Assembly: GCA_963741845.1 (NCBI GenBank)
Contig: CAVUJV010000024.1
Coordinates: 434,001 to 498,000 of the forward strand
DNA length: 64,000 nt
From: Roseiarcus sp963741845
GTDB lineage: Bacteria > Pseudomonadota > Alphaproteobacteria > Rhizobiales > Beijerinckiaceae
Direction of reading: 5' to 3'
A model generated the notes under the pieces. That model had not been told where the DNA came from, did no database searches, and saw only the letters and a list, made by a program, of their open reading frames with translations. Positions 53,760-63,266 of the stretch are shown here, one piece after another. Positions within the stretch are counted from its first letter, which is position 1; each line of letters starts with the position of its first letter. Made by a program: the position numbers and the translations under genes.

Positions 53760-55255
53760 TTAGCCCGCGCCTTGCCCGACCGGCTGGCCTCGGGCGCGGG
53801 CGAGGGCCTGTTTCCATGCGCGCCGTTCGCTCGCGCGCAAGGCGGGGTCGAGGCGGGGCGTGAACCGCTCGGCGCCCCGGTCGAGCCGGCTGAGACTTTC
53901 GAGCGTGAAGAGGCCGGCGCTCACGCCCGCGAGATGGGCGACCCCCATGGCCGACAATTCGGCGACCGCGGTCCGCTCCACCGGAACGTCGACCATGTCG
54001 GCTTCGAACTGCATGAGCCGGTCGTTGCGCGTCGGGCCGCCGTCGACGAGCAGCCGGTCGACCGGGGCGCCGGCGGCGCGCAGGGCGTCGAGCACGTCGG
54101 CGATCTGGTGCGCGATGGAATCGAGCGCGGCCCGCGCGAAAGGCGCGCGCGTCGCGCCGAAGGACAGGCCCGTGACGGTCGCCACGGCCGAAGCGTCCCA
54201 CCAGGGCGCGCCGAGCCCGCCGAAGGCCGGAACGAAGGCCATGCCGCGCGCGTCGGGCGCCTGCGCCGCAAGGTCGGCGAGTTCGCTGGTCGAGACCCCG
54301 AGCAGTTCGGCCGCCCAGACCAGCGTCGAGCCGGCGCTGCGGATGTTGCCCTCATAGGCCAGCATCGGGGACTCAAGGTGCCACGCGAGCGTGAGGCAGA
54401 CTCCCGGCGCGCCGGCGTCTCCGTCGCGGACCGCCGCCCGGTCCACAAGCCCCATCACCGAGGAGCCGGTGCCCTGCGTCGCCTTGACCGGGCCGGGCGC
54501 GAAGGCGCCATGCGCGAAGAGGGCCGAATGCGAATCGGCGAGAACCGCGCCGACCGGGACGCCGTCGGGCAGGGGGGCGAGGCCGCGCGCCTTCGGAAAC
54601 GGTCCCGTCGAGGCGACGACCCGCGGCAGCGCCGCCAGCGGCACGTCGAAGATCGAGAGCAGCTCCTCGTCCCAGCGCGCGCCCACGACGTCGAAGAGCT
54701 GGGTGCGCGAGGCGTTGCCAGCCTCGATGACCGCTTCGCCCCGAAGCGCGACAGAAGGAAGGCGTCGATCGTGCCGATGCAGATGTCGCCCGCCTTCGCC
54801 CGCGCCTGGCCCTGCGGCAGCCGGTCGATGAGCCAGCGCGCCTTCGCCGCCGAGAACATCGGGTCGAGCGGCAGGCCGCTCTTGCGCCGGATCCGCTCGC
54901 CATGGCCCGCCGCGCGCAGGGAGGCGCAGATCGCCTCCGTCCGCTGGTCCTGCCAGGAGAGGACGGGGGTCAGCGCCTCGCCCGTGCGGCGGTCCCAGAT
55001 CACGCAGGATTCGCGCTGCGTGCTCAGGCCCACCGAGACGACGCGCTTCGCGGTGTCCGGATCGAGCGCTTCGGCCGCCGCGCGCCGGACGCTCGCCCAG
55101 ATCTCCCCGGCGTCCTGCTCGACCCAGCCGGGCTCAGGCGTCGCGAGCGATACGGGCGCCTGGGCGCGGCCGACGACCGCGCTCCGCGCATCGACCACGA
55201 GCGCCTTGGTCGAGCTCGTGCCCTGATCGATGGCGAGAAGGAGCGGGCCGCCCAT
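53760..55255 (-). CDS. FGGY-family carbohydrate kinase, frameshifted
   Basis: A sugar or polyol kinase starting MGGPLLLAIDQGTSSTKALVVD at ATG 55255, with GLSTQRESCVIWDRRTGEALTP and SWQDQR typical of glycerol/xylulose kinases. At about 54735-54750 one base appears lost; the second half (EAVIEAGNASRTQLFDVV, ATQGTGSSVMGLVDR and LLVDGGPTRNDRLMQFEADM) continues to 53760. Corrected length is about 498 residues. It starts one base after the transketolase C-terminal gene. The substrate is not evident. A ketose that then becomes a transketolase substrate would fit the operon. Confidence 0.83.
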
Positions 55256-55256
55256 G

Positions 55257-56213
55257 TCACCGGGTCTTGAGTTCGAGCGCCGCCGCGACGATGCCGTCGC
55301 GATTGAGGCCGAAATGATCGAACAGGAATTCGGCCGTTCCGGTCGGCGCAAAGCCGGTGACGCCGAGTATCCGCATGGGAACCGGCGCGTGGCGCACCAC
55401 GACTTCCGCGACCGCCGCGCCAAGGCCGCCTTCCACCGCCGCTTCTTCGACCGTCACGATCGCGCCCGTCTCGCGGGCCGCCGCGACGATCGCTGCTTCG
55501 TCGAGCGGCTTGATCGTCGAGACGTTGAGGACGCGCGCCTGAAGCCCCCGCTCCGCAAGCGCTTCGGCCGCGGCGAGCGCGCGCGACACCATCGCGCCGG
55601 TCGCGACGATGGAGAGGTCGTCGCCCTTCCGCAGGATGTCGGCGCGCCCGAAGGCGAAAGCCTCCGATCCGTCGGGCGTGACCGACGGAACCTTCGTGCG
55701 GCCGATGCGCAGATAGGCCGGCGTTCCGGACTTTGCCGCCCAGCGCACGGCGGCGCTGGTCTGGGCCGGGTCCGCCGGCACGACGACCGCGAGCCCGTCG
55801 ATGGCGCGCAGCCAGCTCAGGTCCTCGATCGAGTGATGGGTCGGTCCGAGTTCGCCATAGGCCATGCCGGGGCTCATGCCGCAGAGCACGACCGGAAAGC
55901 CGTTGTAGGCGACGTCGACCTTGATCTGCTCGAGCGCCCGGCCGGTCAGGAACGGCCCCGCGCCGCAGACGAAGGGAAGGAAGCCGCCATTGGCCAGCCC
56001 CGCCCCGACGCCGACCATGTTCTGTTCGGCGATGCCGACGTTGATGAGTCGCTCGGGAAAGAGCTTCTGGAAGCCGACAAGGTTGCTGGAGCCGACGCTG
56101 TCGTTGCAGACGGCGACGATGCGCTCGTCGGCCCTGGCGAGCTCGATCAGCGTCTCGGCGAAGGGGACGCGGCAGTCGAAGGTCGCCGCCGGAGGCTGGA
56201 CCGGGGCGTTCAT
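55257..56213 (-). CDS. Transketolase-like C-terminal subunit
   Basis: The 318-residue subunit comprises the pyrimidine-binding (PYR) and C-terminal domains of a split transketolase. The cofactor-activating Glu is in RLINVGIAEQNMVGVGAGLANGG near residue 60, with PTHHSIEDLSWLRAI and RIGRTKVPSVTPDG further on. Its ATG overlaps the stop of the N-terminal subunit gene by one base (TGATG). Together they transfer two-carbon ketol units between sugar phosphates. Split transketolases are common in catabolic clusters rather than in central metabolism. Confidence 0.88.
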   Translation of the reverse strand: MNAPVQPPAATFDCRVPFAETLIELARADERIVAVCNDSVGSSNLVGFQKLFPERLINVGIAEQNMVGVGAGLANGGFLPFVCGAGPFLTGRALEQIKVDVAYNGFPVVLCGMSPGMAYGELGPTHHSIEDLSWLRAIDGLAVVVPADPAQTSAAVRWAAKSGTPAYLRIGRTKVPSVTPDGSEAFAFGRADILRKGDDLSIVATGAMVSRALAAAEALAERGLQARVLNVSTIKPLDEAAIVAAARETGAIVTVEEAAVEGGLGAAVAEVVVRHAPVPMRILGVTGFAPTGTAEFLFDHFGLNRDGIVAAALELKTR

Positions 56214-57030
56214 CAGGCGAGTTCCTTCAGCGCGAGTTCGACCTGCTCCGGCGAGGGGACCTTGTGATGCCATTCGACGCGGTCCTCGATGAACGACACG
56301 CCCTTGCCCTTGATGGTGTCGGCGATCACGCAGCGCGGACGGCCCTCGTGCGGCGCCGTGAACGCCTCGTAGAGCGCGGCATGATCGTGGCCGTCGCAGG
56401 TCACGACCTCCCAGCCGAAAGCGCGCCAGCGGTCGGCGAGCGGTTCGAGCCGGTTGGTGTCCTCGGTGTGCGCGCCCTGCTGGAGGCGGTTCCGGTCGAC
56501 GATCGCGACAAGGTTGTCGAGGCCGCGGTGGCCGGCGCACATCGCCGCCTCCCAGTTCGAGCCTTCCTGCAACTCGCCGTCTCCGAGCACGACGAACGTG
56601 CGCCAGGGCGCCTTCGCCAGCTTCGCCGCGATGGCGGCGCCGACGCCGATCGGCAGGCCGTGGCCGAGCGGCCCGGTGTTCGCCTCGACGCCCGGAACCT
56701 TGCGGCGGTTCGGATGTCCGTTGAGCGCCGACAGGGGCTGCGCGAAAGTCTCGAGGGTCTCCACGGGAAAGAAGCCGCGCAAGGCCAGGGTGGAATAGAG
56801 CGCCGCGGCGCAATGGCCCTTGCTGAGGATGAACCGGTCGCGCTGCGGCGCTTGTCGGATTGCGCCGGGTCAACGCGCAAGACGCCGAAAAACAGCGTCG
56901 CCAGAATGTCCGTCACGGAAAAGTCGCCGCCGATATGGCCAAGCCGCGCCCGGCCGATCGTCTCGACGACCCTGCGGCGGATCTCGGTCGATTGGGCTTT
57001 GAGACGGGCGGCGCGCTCGGTCGCATCCAT
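56213..57030 (-). CDS. Transketolase-like N-terminal subunit, frameshifted
   Basis: The ThDP-binding subunit starts MDATERAARLKAQSTEIRRRVVETIGRARLGHIGGDFSVTDIL at ATG 57030. At about 56845-56860 one base seems lost (DPAQSDK then QRDRFILSKGHCAAALYSTLA in the next frame). The ThDP/Mg motif GDGELQEGSNWEAAM and the NR in AIVDRNRLQQGAHTED are intact downstream. Corrected length is about 272 residues, normal for an N-terminal half-transketolase. It is first in the operon of transketolase halves and FGGY kinase, on the minus strand. Confidence 0.85.
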
Positions 57031-57574
57031 CGTCGCCGGGAGGGGCGGCTCCAATCCCGCTTTCTGATCGATCGCCGATGAGAAGGCCAAAGCGTCCTCC
57101 GAATGAAGAGTTGCGTTACGAGAAAGGTCGGGAGGCGTGTCGCGAAAACGGATCGCGCCCCTCACTGGCGACGCGGCAGATTGGTTGCGTCGCAATGACC
57201 GAGCGGCCCCTAACCCGCATCGCCATCGCTTCGACCCCTCCCTTTCCGCTCGATCGGGCACTTTCGATACATCCCAATTGTTGCGGAATGTTGCGCATTT
57301 TTTCGTATTGCTGTCAATCCCTGCTGACGAGCGGTTCTTCGCCGTTGGGGCGCGTCAGGGGATCCCACCGCAGAGCGACTTTCGCGCAATCCCGCCAATT
57401 CCTTGGGGCAAAGGGAAATCGAAAGAGGGGCTCCAGCGTTGCTCCGCCGCTTCGCGGCTCCGTTCCTGGGACAGCGCCTGCCTTCCCGTCGAAACCGGAC
57501 CTTGCGAATATCTTCGTTTGACGGGGCGCCAATCCGAGCGGTCGACGCCCAAGCTGGACCGTCGACCGGCCGCG
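57031..57574 (-). promoter_or_regulatory. Promoter region of the transketolase/kinase operon
   Basis: A gap of 544 bases with no convincing gene. Directly repeated TGTTGCG at 57279-57285 and 57289-57295, ten bases apart (one helical turn), could bind a regulator such as the adjacent DeoR protein. TTGACA on the minus strand at 57317-57312 is a possible -35 element, but no good -10 is spaced correctly. Confidence 0.35.
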
Positions 57575-58366
57575 TCAGCTTGCGATGATCACTTTAATCC
57601 CTCGACTCTCAAAAGCGCGCACGTCCTCGTCGCGAATTCCGTCGTCCGTGATGAAGGAATCGATGACGTCGAGGGTTCCGAGACGGGTGAAGGAGGAGCG
57701 GTTGATCTTTGTCGAGTCGGCGACGAGGTACACGTGAGAGGCGGCTTTGATCATCGCCTGCTTCAACTGCAGGTCGGCAAAACTGGGGTAGGTCAGGCCG
57801 GAGTCGAGGGCGACTCCGGCCGTCGCAAGGAAGAGCTTGCCGGCCAGCACATCCTGGAAATAGTCGGCCGCCTTGTCGCCGCTGAGCGAGAGCGTCGGCG
57901 CCTTGAATTGGCCTCCCGGCATGTGCACCGCGTATCCCGGCACGGCGCCAAGCATGAGGGCGATATTGAGCGCAGTGGTGATGACCGTGAGAGAGGAGCG
58001 CCCAATCAGATTGTGCGCGATCTCAGTCGTGGTCGAGCCTGCGTCGAGGATGATCGTTTCCCCGTCTCCGACGAGGCTGGCCGCCTTGGCCCCGATCTTC
58101 CGCTTCTTCTCGATATTTTCCATATGCTGAAGCGAAAGGGTCTCGACCTGCTTGGGCATCGTGCGAAGAAAGGCGCCACCGTGCTGCCGGTTGATATGAC
58201 CCTCGACTTCCAGCTTCTCGAGATCCTGTCGGATCGTTGCTTCGGATACGCCGAAGGCCGCGCTGAGGTCCCGGACTCGCGCGCTCCCTTCTTCCTGAAG
58301 CCAGTCCAGAATCTTCATGCGCCGCGGCTCGGCCAGAAGGCCGTTGAAGTCGGCGTGGGGCTCCAT
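57575..58366 (-). CDS. DeoR-family sugar-phosphate-responsive regulator
   Basis: The 263-residue regulator starts MEPHADFNGLLAEPRRMKILDWLQEEG at ATG 58366; a longer upstream frame adds only an Arg/Pro-rich stretch. The DeoR HTH is ARVRDLSAAFGVSEATIRQDLEKLEVEGHINRQHGGA, and the sensor (DeoRC) has IILDAGSTTTEIAHNL and VYLVADSTKINRSSFTRLG, the sugar-phosphate pocket. It lies between the transketolase operon and the ABC importer operon on the same strand and probably controls both. Confidence 0.9.
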   Translation of the reverse strand: MEPHADFNGLLAEPRRMKILDWLQEEGSARVRDLSAAFGVSEATIRQDLEKLEVEGHINRQHGGAFLRTMPKQVETLSLQHMENIEKKRKIGAKAASLVGDGETIILDAGSTTTEIAHNLIGRSSLTVITTALNIALMLGAVPGYAVHMPGGQFKAPTLSLSGDKAADYFQDVLAGKLFLATAGVALDSGLTYPSFADLQLKQAMIKAASHVYLVADSTKINRSSFTRLGTLDVIDSFITDDGIRDEDVRAFESRGIKVIIAS

Positions 58367-58493
58367 GGCCGACACGCCCCGCGCGGGCCCGCCCGAACGT
58401 GAAGCGTGCGGCGCTCTAGGCGTCGTTTTGCCCGCACTTGCGACCGGATTACGGGTTCTGGGCATTCTTCAAGGTCCGATGGTCAAGAGTTAG

Positions 58494-58525
58494 TTCGATT
58501 TATCTCACGCTCCGTGATATTCGAA
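58494..58525. promoter_or_regulatory. Interrupted palindrome upstream of the DeoR gene
   Basis: TTCGA...TCACG-CTC-CGTGA...TCGAA forms nested inverted repeats between the permease stop (58557) and the DeoR start. It could be an autoregulatory operator or the end of the importer transcript; no T-run follows, which favours an operator. Confidence 0.4.
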
Positions 58526-58556
58526 AAGACTTTACACAGAGTTATCTGGCGAGGAC

Positions 58557-59618
58557 TTAAGCAAGCTGGGCCATTTGTTGAAGAGCGACCCTCTGCTGCA
58601 GCTTGCGCTGCGCCTGATCGACGACGACCGCGGCGATGATGACGATCCCCTTGATGACCATCTGCCAGAACGAGCTCACGCCCATCATCACGAGCCCATC
58701 CGACAGAATGCCGATCACGAAAGCGCCGATGATCGTCCCGCCAACCGTCCCGCGGCCGCCCGACATCGATGTGCCTCCGAGAACCGCAGCGGCGATGGCG
58801 TTCAGTTCGAAGGTCTCGCCTGTCGCCGGATGCGCCGCCATCAGCTCCGAGGAGATGATGAGCCCGACGATCGCCGCGCAGAAGCCTGAGAACATATAGA
58901 CGAAAAGCTTCACCCGGTTCACGCGGATGCCGGAAAGCGCCGCGGCTCGCTCGTTGCCTCCGACCGCGAAGATGTGCCGGCCGAGCGGTGTCCACCGGGC
59001 GACATAGGCCGCGGCCAGGGCCAGCGCGATCAGGATCCAGATGGATACAGGCAGGTACAGGAATTTGCCCGCGCCGAGAATGGCGAAGCCCGTCGTTCCG
59101 AATGCGGGATTGCCTTCGAGATTGGGAAAGGTGCCGCCGTCCGACAGCAGAAGCGCTGCGCCCCTCGCGACATAGAGCGTACCGAGCGTCGCGATGAAGG
59201 GCGCGACATTGAGGCGAGTGATGAGGACGCCGTTGACCGCCCCGATGGCGACGCCGATCACGAGCGTGATCAGGATGATTTCCGGGACGTTGAAAAACAG
59301 CGTGTAACCGACATGCAGGTCGATCCCGTAGAGGATAAGGCCGCCGGCCACCATGCCACAAAGTCCGACGATCGAACCGACCGACAGGTCAATGCCTCCG
59401 GTGACGATGACAAAGGTCATGCCGATTGCGAGAAACGCATTGAGCGCGACGTGCTTCGACATCAGGACGAGATTCTCGGCGGAGAGAAAATTCGGCGCCG
59501 CGAAGGAGAAAAAGATCAGCACCGCGAACAGCGCGATGAACGTGCGCAGCCGCATCAGGCTGAGCGTGAGCGAGCCCCCGGCGGCCCGGACGGTCCTCTG
59601 TTCCGCAGCGGCGGTCAT
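58557..59618 (-). CDS. Rbs-type sugar ABC transporter permease
   Basis: The 353-residue membrane protein of the RbsC family has about eight to ten hydrophobic segments, with VIVTGGIDLSVGSIVGLCGMVAGG and GGNERAAALSGIRVNRVK as family signatures. NAIAAAVLGGTSMSGGRGTVGGTIIGA near residue 275 is the conserved loop. Its ATG overlaps the ATPase stop (ATGA at 59615-59618). It forms the channel for the sugar bound by the protein of 61884-62819. Confidence 0.92.
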   Translation of the reverse strand: MTAAAEQRTVRAAGGSLTLSLMRLRTFIALFAVLIFFSFAAPNFLSAENLVLMSKHVALNAFLAIGMTFVIVTGGIDLSVGSIVGLCGMVAGGLILYGIDLHVGYTLFFNVPEIILITLVIGVAIGAVNGVLITRLNVAPFIATLGTLYVARGAALLLSDGGTFPNLEGNPAFGTTGFAILGAGKFLYLPVSIWILIALALAAAYVARWTPLGRHIFAVGGNERAAALSGIRVNRVKLFVYMFSGFCAAIVGLIISSELMAAHPATGETFELNAIAAAVLGGTSMSGGRGTVGGTIIGAFVIGILSDGLVMMGVSSFWQMVIKGIVIIAAVVVDQAQRKLQQRVALQQMAQLA

Positions 59619-61144
59619 TGCAGGGTTTCCCTTTTTTCTGGCGCGGCGTTCCGCCCATGGCCGACCGAGGAGGCGGCGACGACTTTTGCTTCCGTAGCGT
59701 CAGCCCTGTCGAACAGGGCGGTCAGCTTGCCCTGACTCATGACCGCGATCCGGTCGGACAGCGCCAGCGCCTCGTCGAGATCGGACGTGACGAAAATGAT
59801 CCCCAGCCCCTCGGCCGCGAGCCCCCGCATCACGCGGAAAACGTCCGCCTTGGCGCCAATGTCGATCCCGCGGCTTGGCTCGTCCATGAGCAGGACCTTC
59901 GGCGATGTCAGCAGCGCCTTGCCGATCACGACCTTCTGCTGGTTTCCACCGGAAAGGGAGGAGACGGGCAGACCCGGGTCGGGGACCTTGATCGAAAGGG
60001 CCTTGATTTCCCGCCGGACGACTTCCGTCTCAGCCTTGGTCTGAATGTGGAAAAACTTCGTCAGCTTGCCGAGGCTCGCCATCGTCAGGTTTTCTGCGAC
60101 CGAGAGGATCGGCACGAGGCCGTCGCGCTGACGATCTTCGGGAATGAGCGCGAGACCCCGGGCGATGCGTCCGCCGACGTCCTTCTCCCGAACCAGCTGG
60201 CCCTCCACGAAGAGGCGGCCGGAAGCAAGCCGATGCCGGCCCATCACGCATTCCAGAAATTCGCTGCGTCCGGCGCCCATGAGCCCGTAAACCCCGAGGA
60301 TCTCGCCGGCGCGGACGGACAGCGAAACATGATCGACGACGTAACCGCCGACTGCGCTGGGCAGAGAGATGTTCTCGGCTCGCAGAACTTCAGGCCCGAA
60401 CGCGTGATCGTCCGGCGTTGAAAAATCCTTGGCGTCGGAGCCGATCATCTGCCGCACAATCCAGGGAACGTCCACGTCCTTCATCGGGCGATGTCCGGTC
60501 ACGCGACCGTCGCGCAGGACCGTGATGAAGTCGCCGATACGGGTAAGTTCCTCCAGCCGATGCGAAATATAGACGATCGCGACGCCCTTAGCCTTGAGAT
60601 CCGCGATCACGCGAAAAAGGATCTCGACCTCCGTCGCGCTGAGCGCCGAAGTTGGCTCGTCCATGATCAGGATGCGGACGTTTTGCGCCACGGCCTTGGC
60701 GATCTCAACGAGCTGCTGCTGGCCGATCATCAGGTCCTCCACCCGAGCCTTCGGGTCGATCGGCGCCTGCAGCCGCTTCATGAGCGCGCCGGTCTCGCGT
60801 TCCTGTGCGGCGTGGTCGATACGGCCGTTGCGCATGATTTCGCGGTTGGCGAATACGTTCTCGGCGACCGAGAGATTGCCGAACAGGTTGAGCTCCTGGA
60901 ACACCATGCCGATGCCATGGGCCATCGCATCCGCGGGCTCGTCGAAGACGACCGCCTCGCCATCGAGCACAATTCGTCCCACGGTTGGACGTTCGACGCC
61001 CGCGATGATTTTCATCAGCGTCGACTTGCCCGCGCCGTTCTCGCCGACGAGCACGTTGACAGCGCCGCGGCGCACTTCGAAATCCGCCTGCTTCACCGCG
61101 ATCGTGCCGGAATAGACCTTCGACACGCCCTCAAGGCGTAGCAC
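59615..61144 (-). CDS. Rbs-type sugar ABC transporter ATPase (two domains)
   Basis: The 509-residue double ATPase starts at a GTG (MLRLEGVSKVYSGTIAVKQ). Domain 1 has Walker A GENGAGKSTLMKIIAG near residue 36 and ILIMDEPTSALSATEVE. Domain 2 has VSSLSGGNQQKVVIGKALL and VLLMDEPSRGIDIGAKADV, with the degenerate first site typical of RbsA/MglA. It is unbroken, unlike the nucleobase-transporter ATPase elsewhere in the window. It is 18 bases after the DUF2291 gene and coupled to the permease gene. Confidence 0.93.
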   Translation of the reverse strand: MLRLEGVSKVYSGTIAVKQADFEVRRGAVNVLVGENGAGKSTLMKIIAGVERPTVGRIVLDGEAVVFDEPADAMAHGIGMVFQELNLFGNLSVAENVFANREIMRNGRIDHAAQERETGALMKRLQAPIDPKARVEDLMIGQQQLVEIAKAVAQNVRILIMDEPTSALSATEVEILFRVIADLKAKGVAIVYISHRLEELTRIGDFITVLRDGRVTGHRPMKDVDVPWIVRQMIGSDAKDFSTPDDHAFGPEVLRAENISLPSAVGGYVVDHVSLSVRAGEILGVYGLMGAGRSEFLECVMGRHRLASGRLFVEGQLVREKDVGGRIARGLALIPEDRQRDGLVPILSVAENLTMASLGKLTKFFHIQTKAETEVVRREIKALSIKVPDPGLPVSSLSGGNQQKVVIGKALLTSPKVLLMDEPSRGIDIGAKADVFRVMRGLAAEGLGIIFVTSDLDEALALSDRIAVMSQGKLTALFDRADATEAKVVAASSVGHGRNAAPEKRETLQ

Positions 61145-61162
61145 GACGTCTGGTGTCGCTCG

Positions 61163-61816
61163 TCACGGCTTCGGCCCTATGGAGATTTCGATTGGCGTCA
61201 CCAGCGGCGTGTCGGACGGCGACTGGAGCGAATAGGCGCCGAGCACGGTCACCTTGCGGCCGACGAGCGAGTCGCGCGGCAATTTCTCAAGCGTCGTGCG
61301 GTTCACATAGATGTTGAACGCCTTTCCGAACCGCGCGTAATCGATCTGGTTGGTGAAATCGTTGAAGGACACGAAGCTCAGCGCGTCGCGGATCGCGGTG
61401 CCGCGCATGGCCGGTCCGATCTGCACGATCGCGTCCGTCTTGCCGCGCCCCGTCGCGTCGACGCTGATCGTTGCGGCACGCGATTCGGTGTCCGCCGCGA
61501 CGATGACGCCGTCCAGCCTGACCACGAAGGTCCAGGGAACGTCTCCGGATTTCGGGCGATAGCCGAACTTCGCGCCGGCTTCGTCGGGCGACTTGGCTGC
61601 GAGGTCCCGGATTTCCGGGAAGGGCCCGGCCTTCTTCTCGAAATAAGGAATGACTTTGGAAGACCAGATCTGCTCGACCATCTGGTCGGGATCGATGGAG
61701 GCGCGCCCATCCGCTTCCTTGTGGGCGAGCGCCTGAACTTCCGAGGTCGGGATGAAGCGACAGGAAGACAGGAGGACGCCTGCGGTCACCGCGATTGCGC
61801 ACGCCATCCAACGCAT
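61163..61816 (-). CDS. DUF2291 family lipoprotein of sugar importer operon
   Basis: The 217-residue protein has a lipoprotein signal MRWMACAIAVTAGVLLSSCR with the lipobox cysteine at residue 19, so it should be anchored in the periplasm. The mature part includes VEQIWSSKVIPYFEKKAGPF and a C-terminal RKVTVLGAYSLQSPSD. DUF2291 proteins recur beside Rbs-like importers for pentoses and sugar alcohols, but their role is not known. It lies between the binding protein and ATPase genes. Confidence 0.85.
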   Translation of the reverse strand: MRWMACAIAVTAGVLLSSCRFIPTSEVQALAHKEADGRASIDPDQMVEQIWSSKVIPYFEKKAGPFPEIRDLAAKSPDEAGAKFGYRPKSGDVPWTFVVRLDGVIVAADTESRAATISVDATGRGKTDAIVQIGPAMRGTAIRDALSFVSFNDFTNQIDYARFGKAFNIYVNRTTLEKLPRDSLVGRKVTVLGAYSLQSPSDTPLVTPIEISIGPKP

Positions 61817-61883
61817 CAGCGCCTGCTCCTTCCGTCAAGAACAAAGGCGCGCAGGCGATGAAGCCTGCGCGCGGTTCGCCAGG

Positions 61884-62819
61884 TTACGGCTTGAGCTGGA
61901 AGTTATCGAGCTTGGCGGCGTTGGAGGCGTCGATCAGCACGCAATCCATGAGCTGCTTCTCGGTCTTGGGCGCCGTCTTGGTCTTGATGTAGGCGTCCGC
62001 CTGTTCAACGGCCACTTGCGCTCCGCGATAGGCGGGCTGGAGCACAGTGGCCTTGATGCCGCCTTTCAGGATGGAGTCGCGAACGTCGTTGGAGCCATCG
62101 AAACCGACGACGATCACGTCCGAGCGGCCGGCGGCCTTGAGCGCGGCTTCCGCGCCCATCGCCATCGTGTCGTTGCCCGAGATGACGCCCTTGATGTCGG
62201 GATGCGCTTGCAGGATGGTCTCCATCTTCGAATAGGCCTCCGGCTGACTCCAGTTGGCGGATTGGCGCTCCACCATCTTCAGGTCCGGATAATCGTCGAT
62301 GACGTCGTGATAGCCCTTCGAGCGGATGCCGGCGTTGGTGTCGGACTCCTTGCCGACCAGTTCCACGAATTTGCCTTTCTCGCCCATCAGCTTCACGAAC
62401 TTCTGGCCGCCGAGCTGCGCGCCCTGATAGTTGTTCGAGACGATCTGGGCGAGCGCGACGCCCGAGGCGTTGATTTCGCGGTCGATGAGGAAGGAAGGCA
62501 CGCCAGCCGCCTTGGCCTTCTTGACGGCCGCAACCGTGGCGTCGGCGCCGGCATTGTCGAGAACGATCGCCTTGGCGCCGCGCGCGATCGCGGTGTCGAT
62601 CAGTTCGGACTGCTTGTTGGCGTCGTCGTCGTGCACCAGCGAGATCACATCGTAGCCGAGCGCCTTGGCCTTGGCTTCCGCGGCGTCCGCCTCCGCCTTG
62701 AAGAAGGGATTGTCGTGCGACGGCGTGATGACGGCGATCAGGCCGGCCGCTTGCGCCGAGCCCGCCAGAAGAGCCGCGCTCGCGAAGAGCGCGCCGGCCA
62801 GAGCGTGTTTGATGTTCAC
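61884..62819 (-). CDS. Sugar ABC transporter substrate-binding protein (RbsB-like)
   Basis: The 311-residue periplasmic protein starts at a GTG with GGGAGG upstream. The signal peptide ends AQA-A near residue 24; the mature start GLIAVITPSHDNPFFKAEADAAEAKAKALGYD is the type I periplasmic-binding (Peripla_BP_4) fold. Other signatures are GADATVAAVKKAKAAGVPSFLIDREI and VISGNDTMAMGAEAALKAAG. It leads the importer operon. Ligand is a sugar or polyol, not determinable from sequence alone; the downstream kinase and split transketolase suggest a pentose or tetrose. Confidence 0.9.
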   Translation of the reverse strand: MNIKHALAGALFASAALLAGSAQAAGLIAVITPSHDNPFFKAEADAAEAKAKALGYDVISLVHDDDANKQSELIDTAIARGAKAIVLDNAGADATVAAVKKAKAAGVPSFLIDREINASGVALAQIVSNNYQGAQLGGQKFVKLMGEKGKFVELVGKESDTNAGIRSKGYHDVIDDYPDLKMVERQSANWSQPEAYSKMETILQAHPDIKGVISGNDTMAMGAEAALKAAGRSDVIVVGFDGSNDVRDSILKGGIKATVLQPAYRGAQVAVEQADAYIKTKTAPKTEKQLMDCVLIDASNAAKLDNFQLKP

Positions 62820-63266
62820 TGTTACCTCCCTTTTGCGTGTCTGGGCATCGGATATGGGCTTCCTCGGAGCAGGGCTCGTCGGGACGCGTTCCGTTGGATG
62901 CCGGCAAGGAACGCCGAATGAGGATTTGGAGAATTCGCGGTGAGCCAGAAGCCTGACTCTTGTTGGCGGCCCGCGCCGACCGCCATCCCGGGGGACGCCT
63001 CCTCGACTTTCGACTGATGACGTTTATTATCGATATATGTGATTTATTTCCTGTGCGAGCTGTCAAGAGGAATCGCGAGAGGCAACGCAAGCCCATCAGA
63101 AGGGCGTCAATTCGCCGGATTTGACCCAACCGGCATCTTTACAGCGGTCGTGGAATGATTTAAGTGAGAGAAATCAGAGGCATTCGTAATAATTCGATGC
63201 CGGGGAAACGCGCGGGACCGGGCGCGGCGCGCCGGGTAGCCCGCTAGACGCGAGGGCAGGCCGGCT
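62820..63266. promoter_or_regulatory. Divergent promoter region of the sugar locus
   Basis: A gap of 447 bases between the importer operon (minus) and the isomerase-like gene (plus). An AT-rich island at about 63020-63055 contains the palindrome TATCGATA (63030-63037), and TTGACA on the minus strand at 63067-63062 could be the importer -35 element. No gene is seen. Confidence 0.4.

Noticed and set aside
57137..58402. Plus-strand frame of 421 codons opposite the DeoR gene
   Set aside because: Antisense shadow of a well-supported DeoR regulator with no motif of its own.
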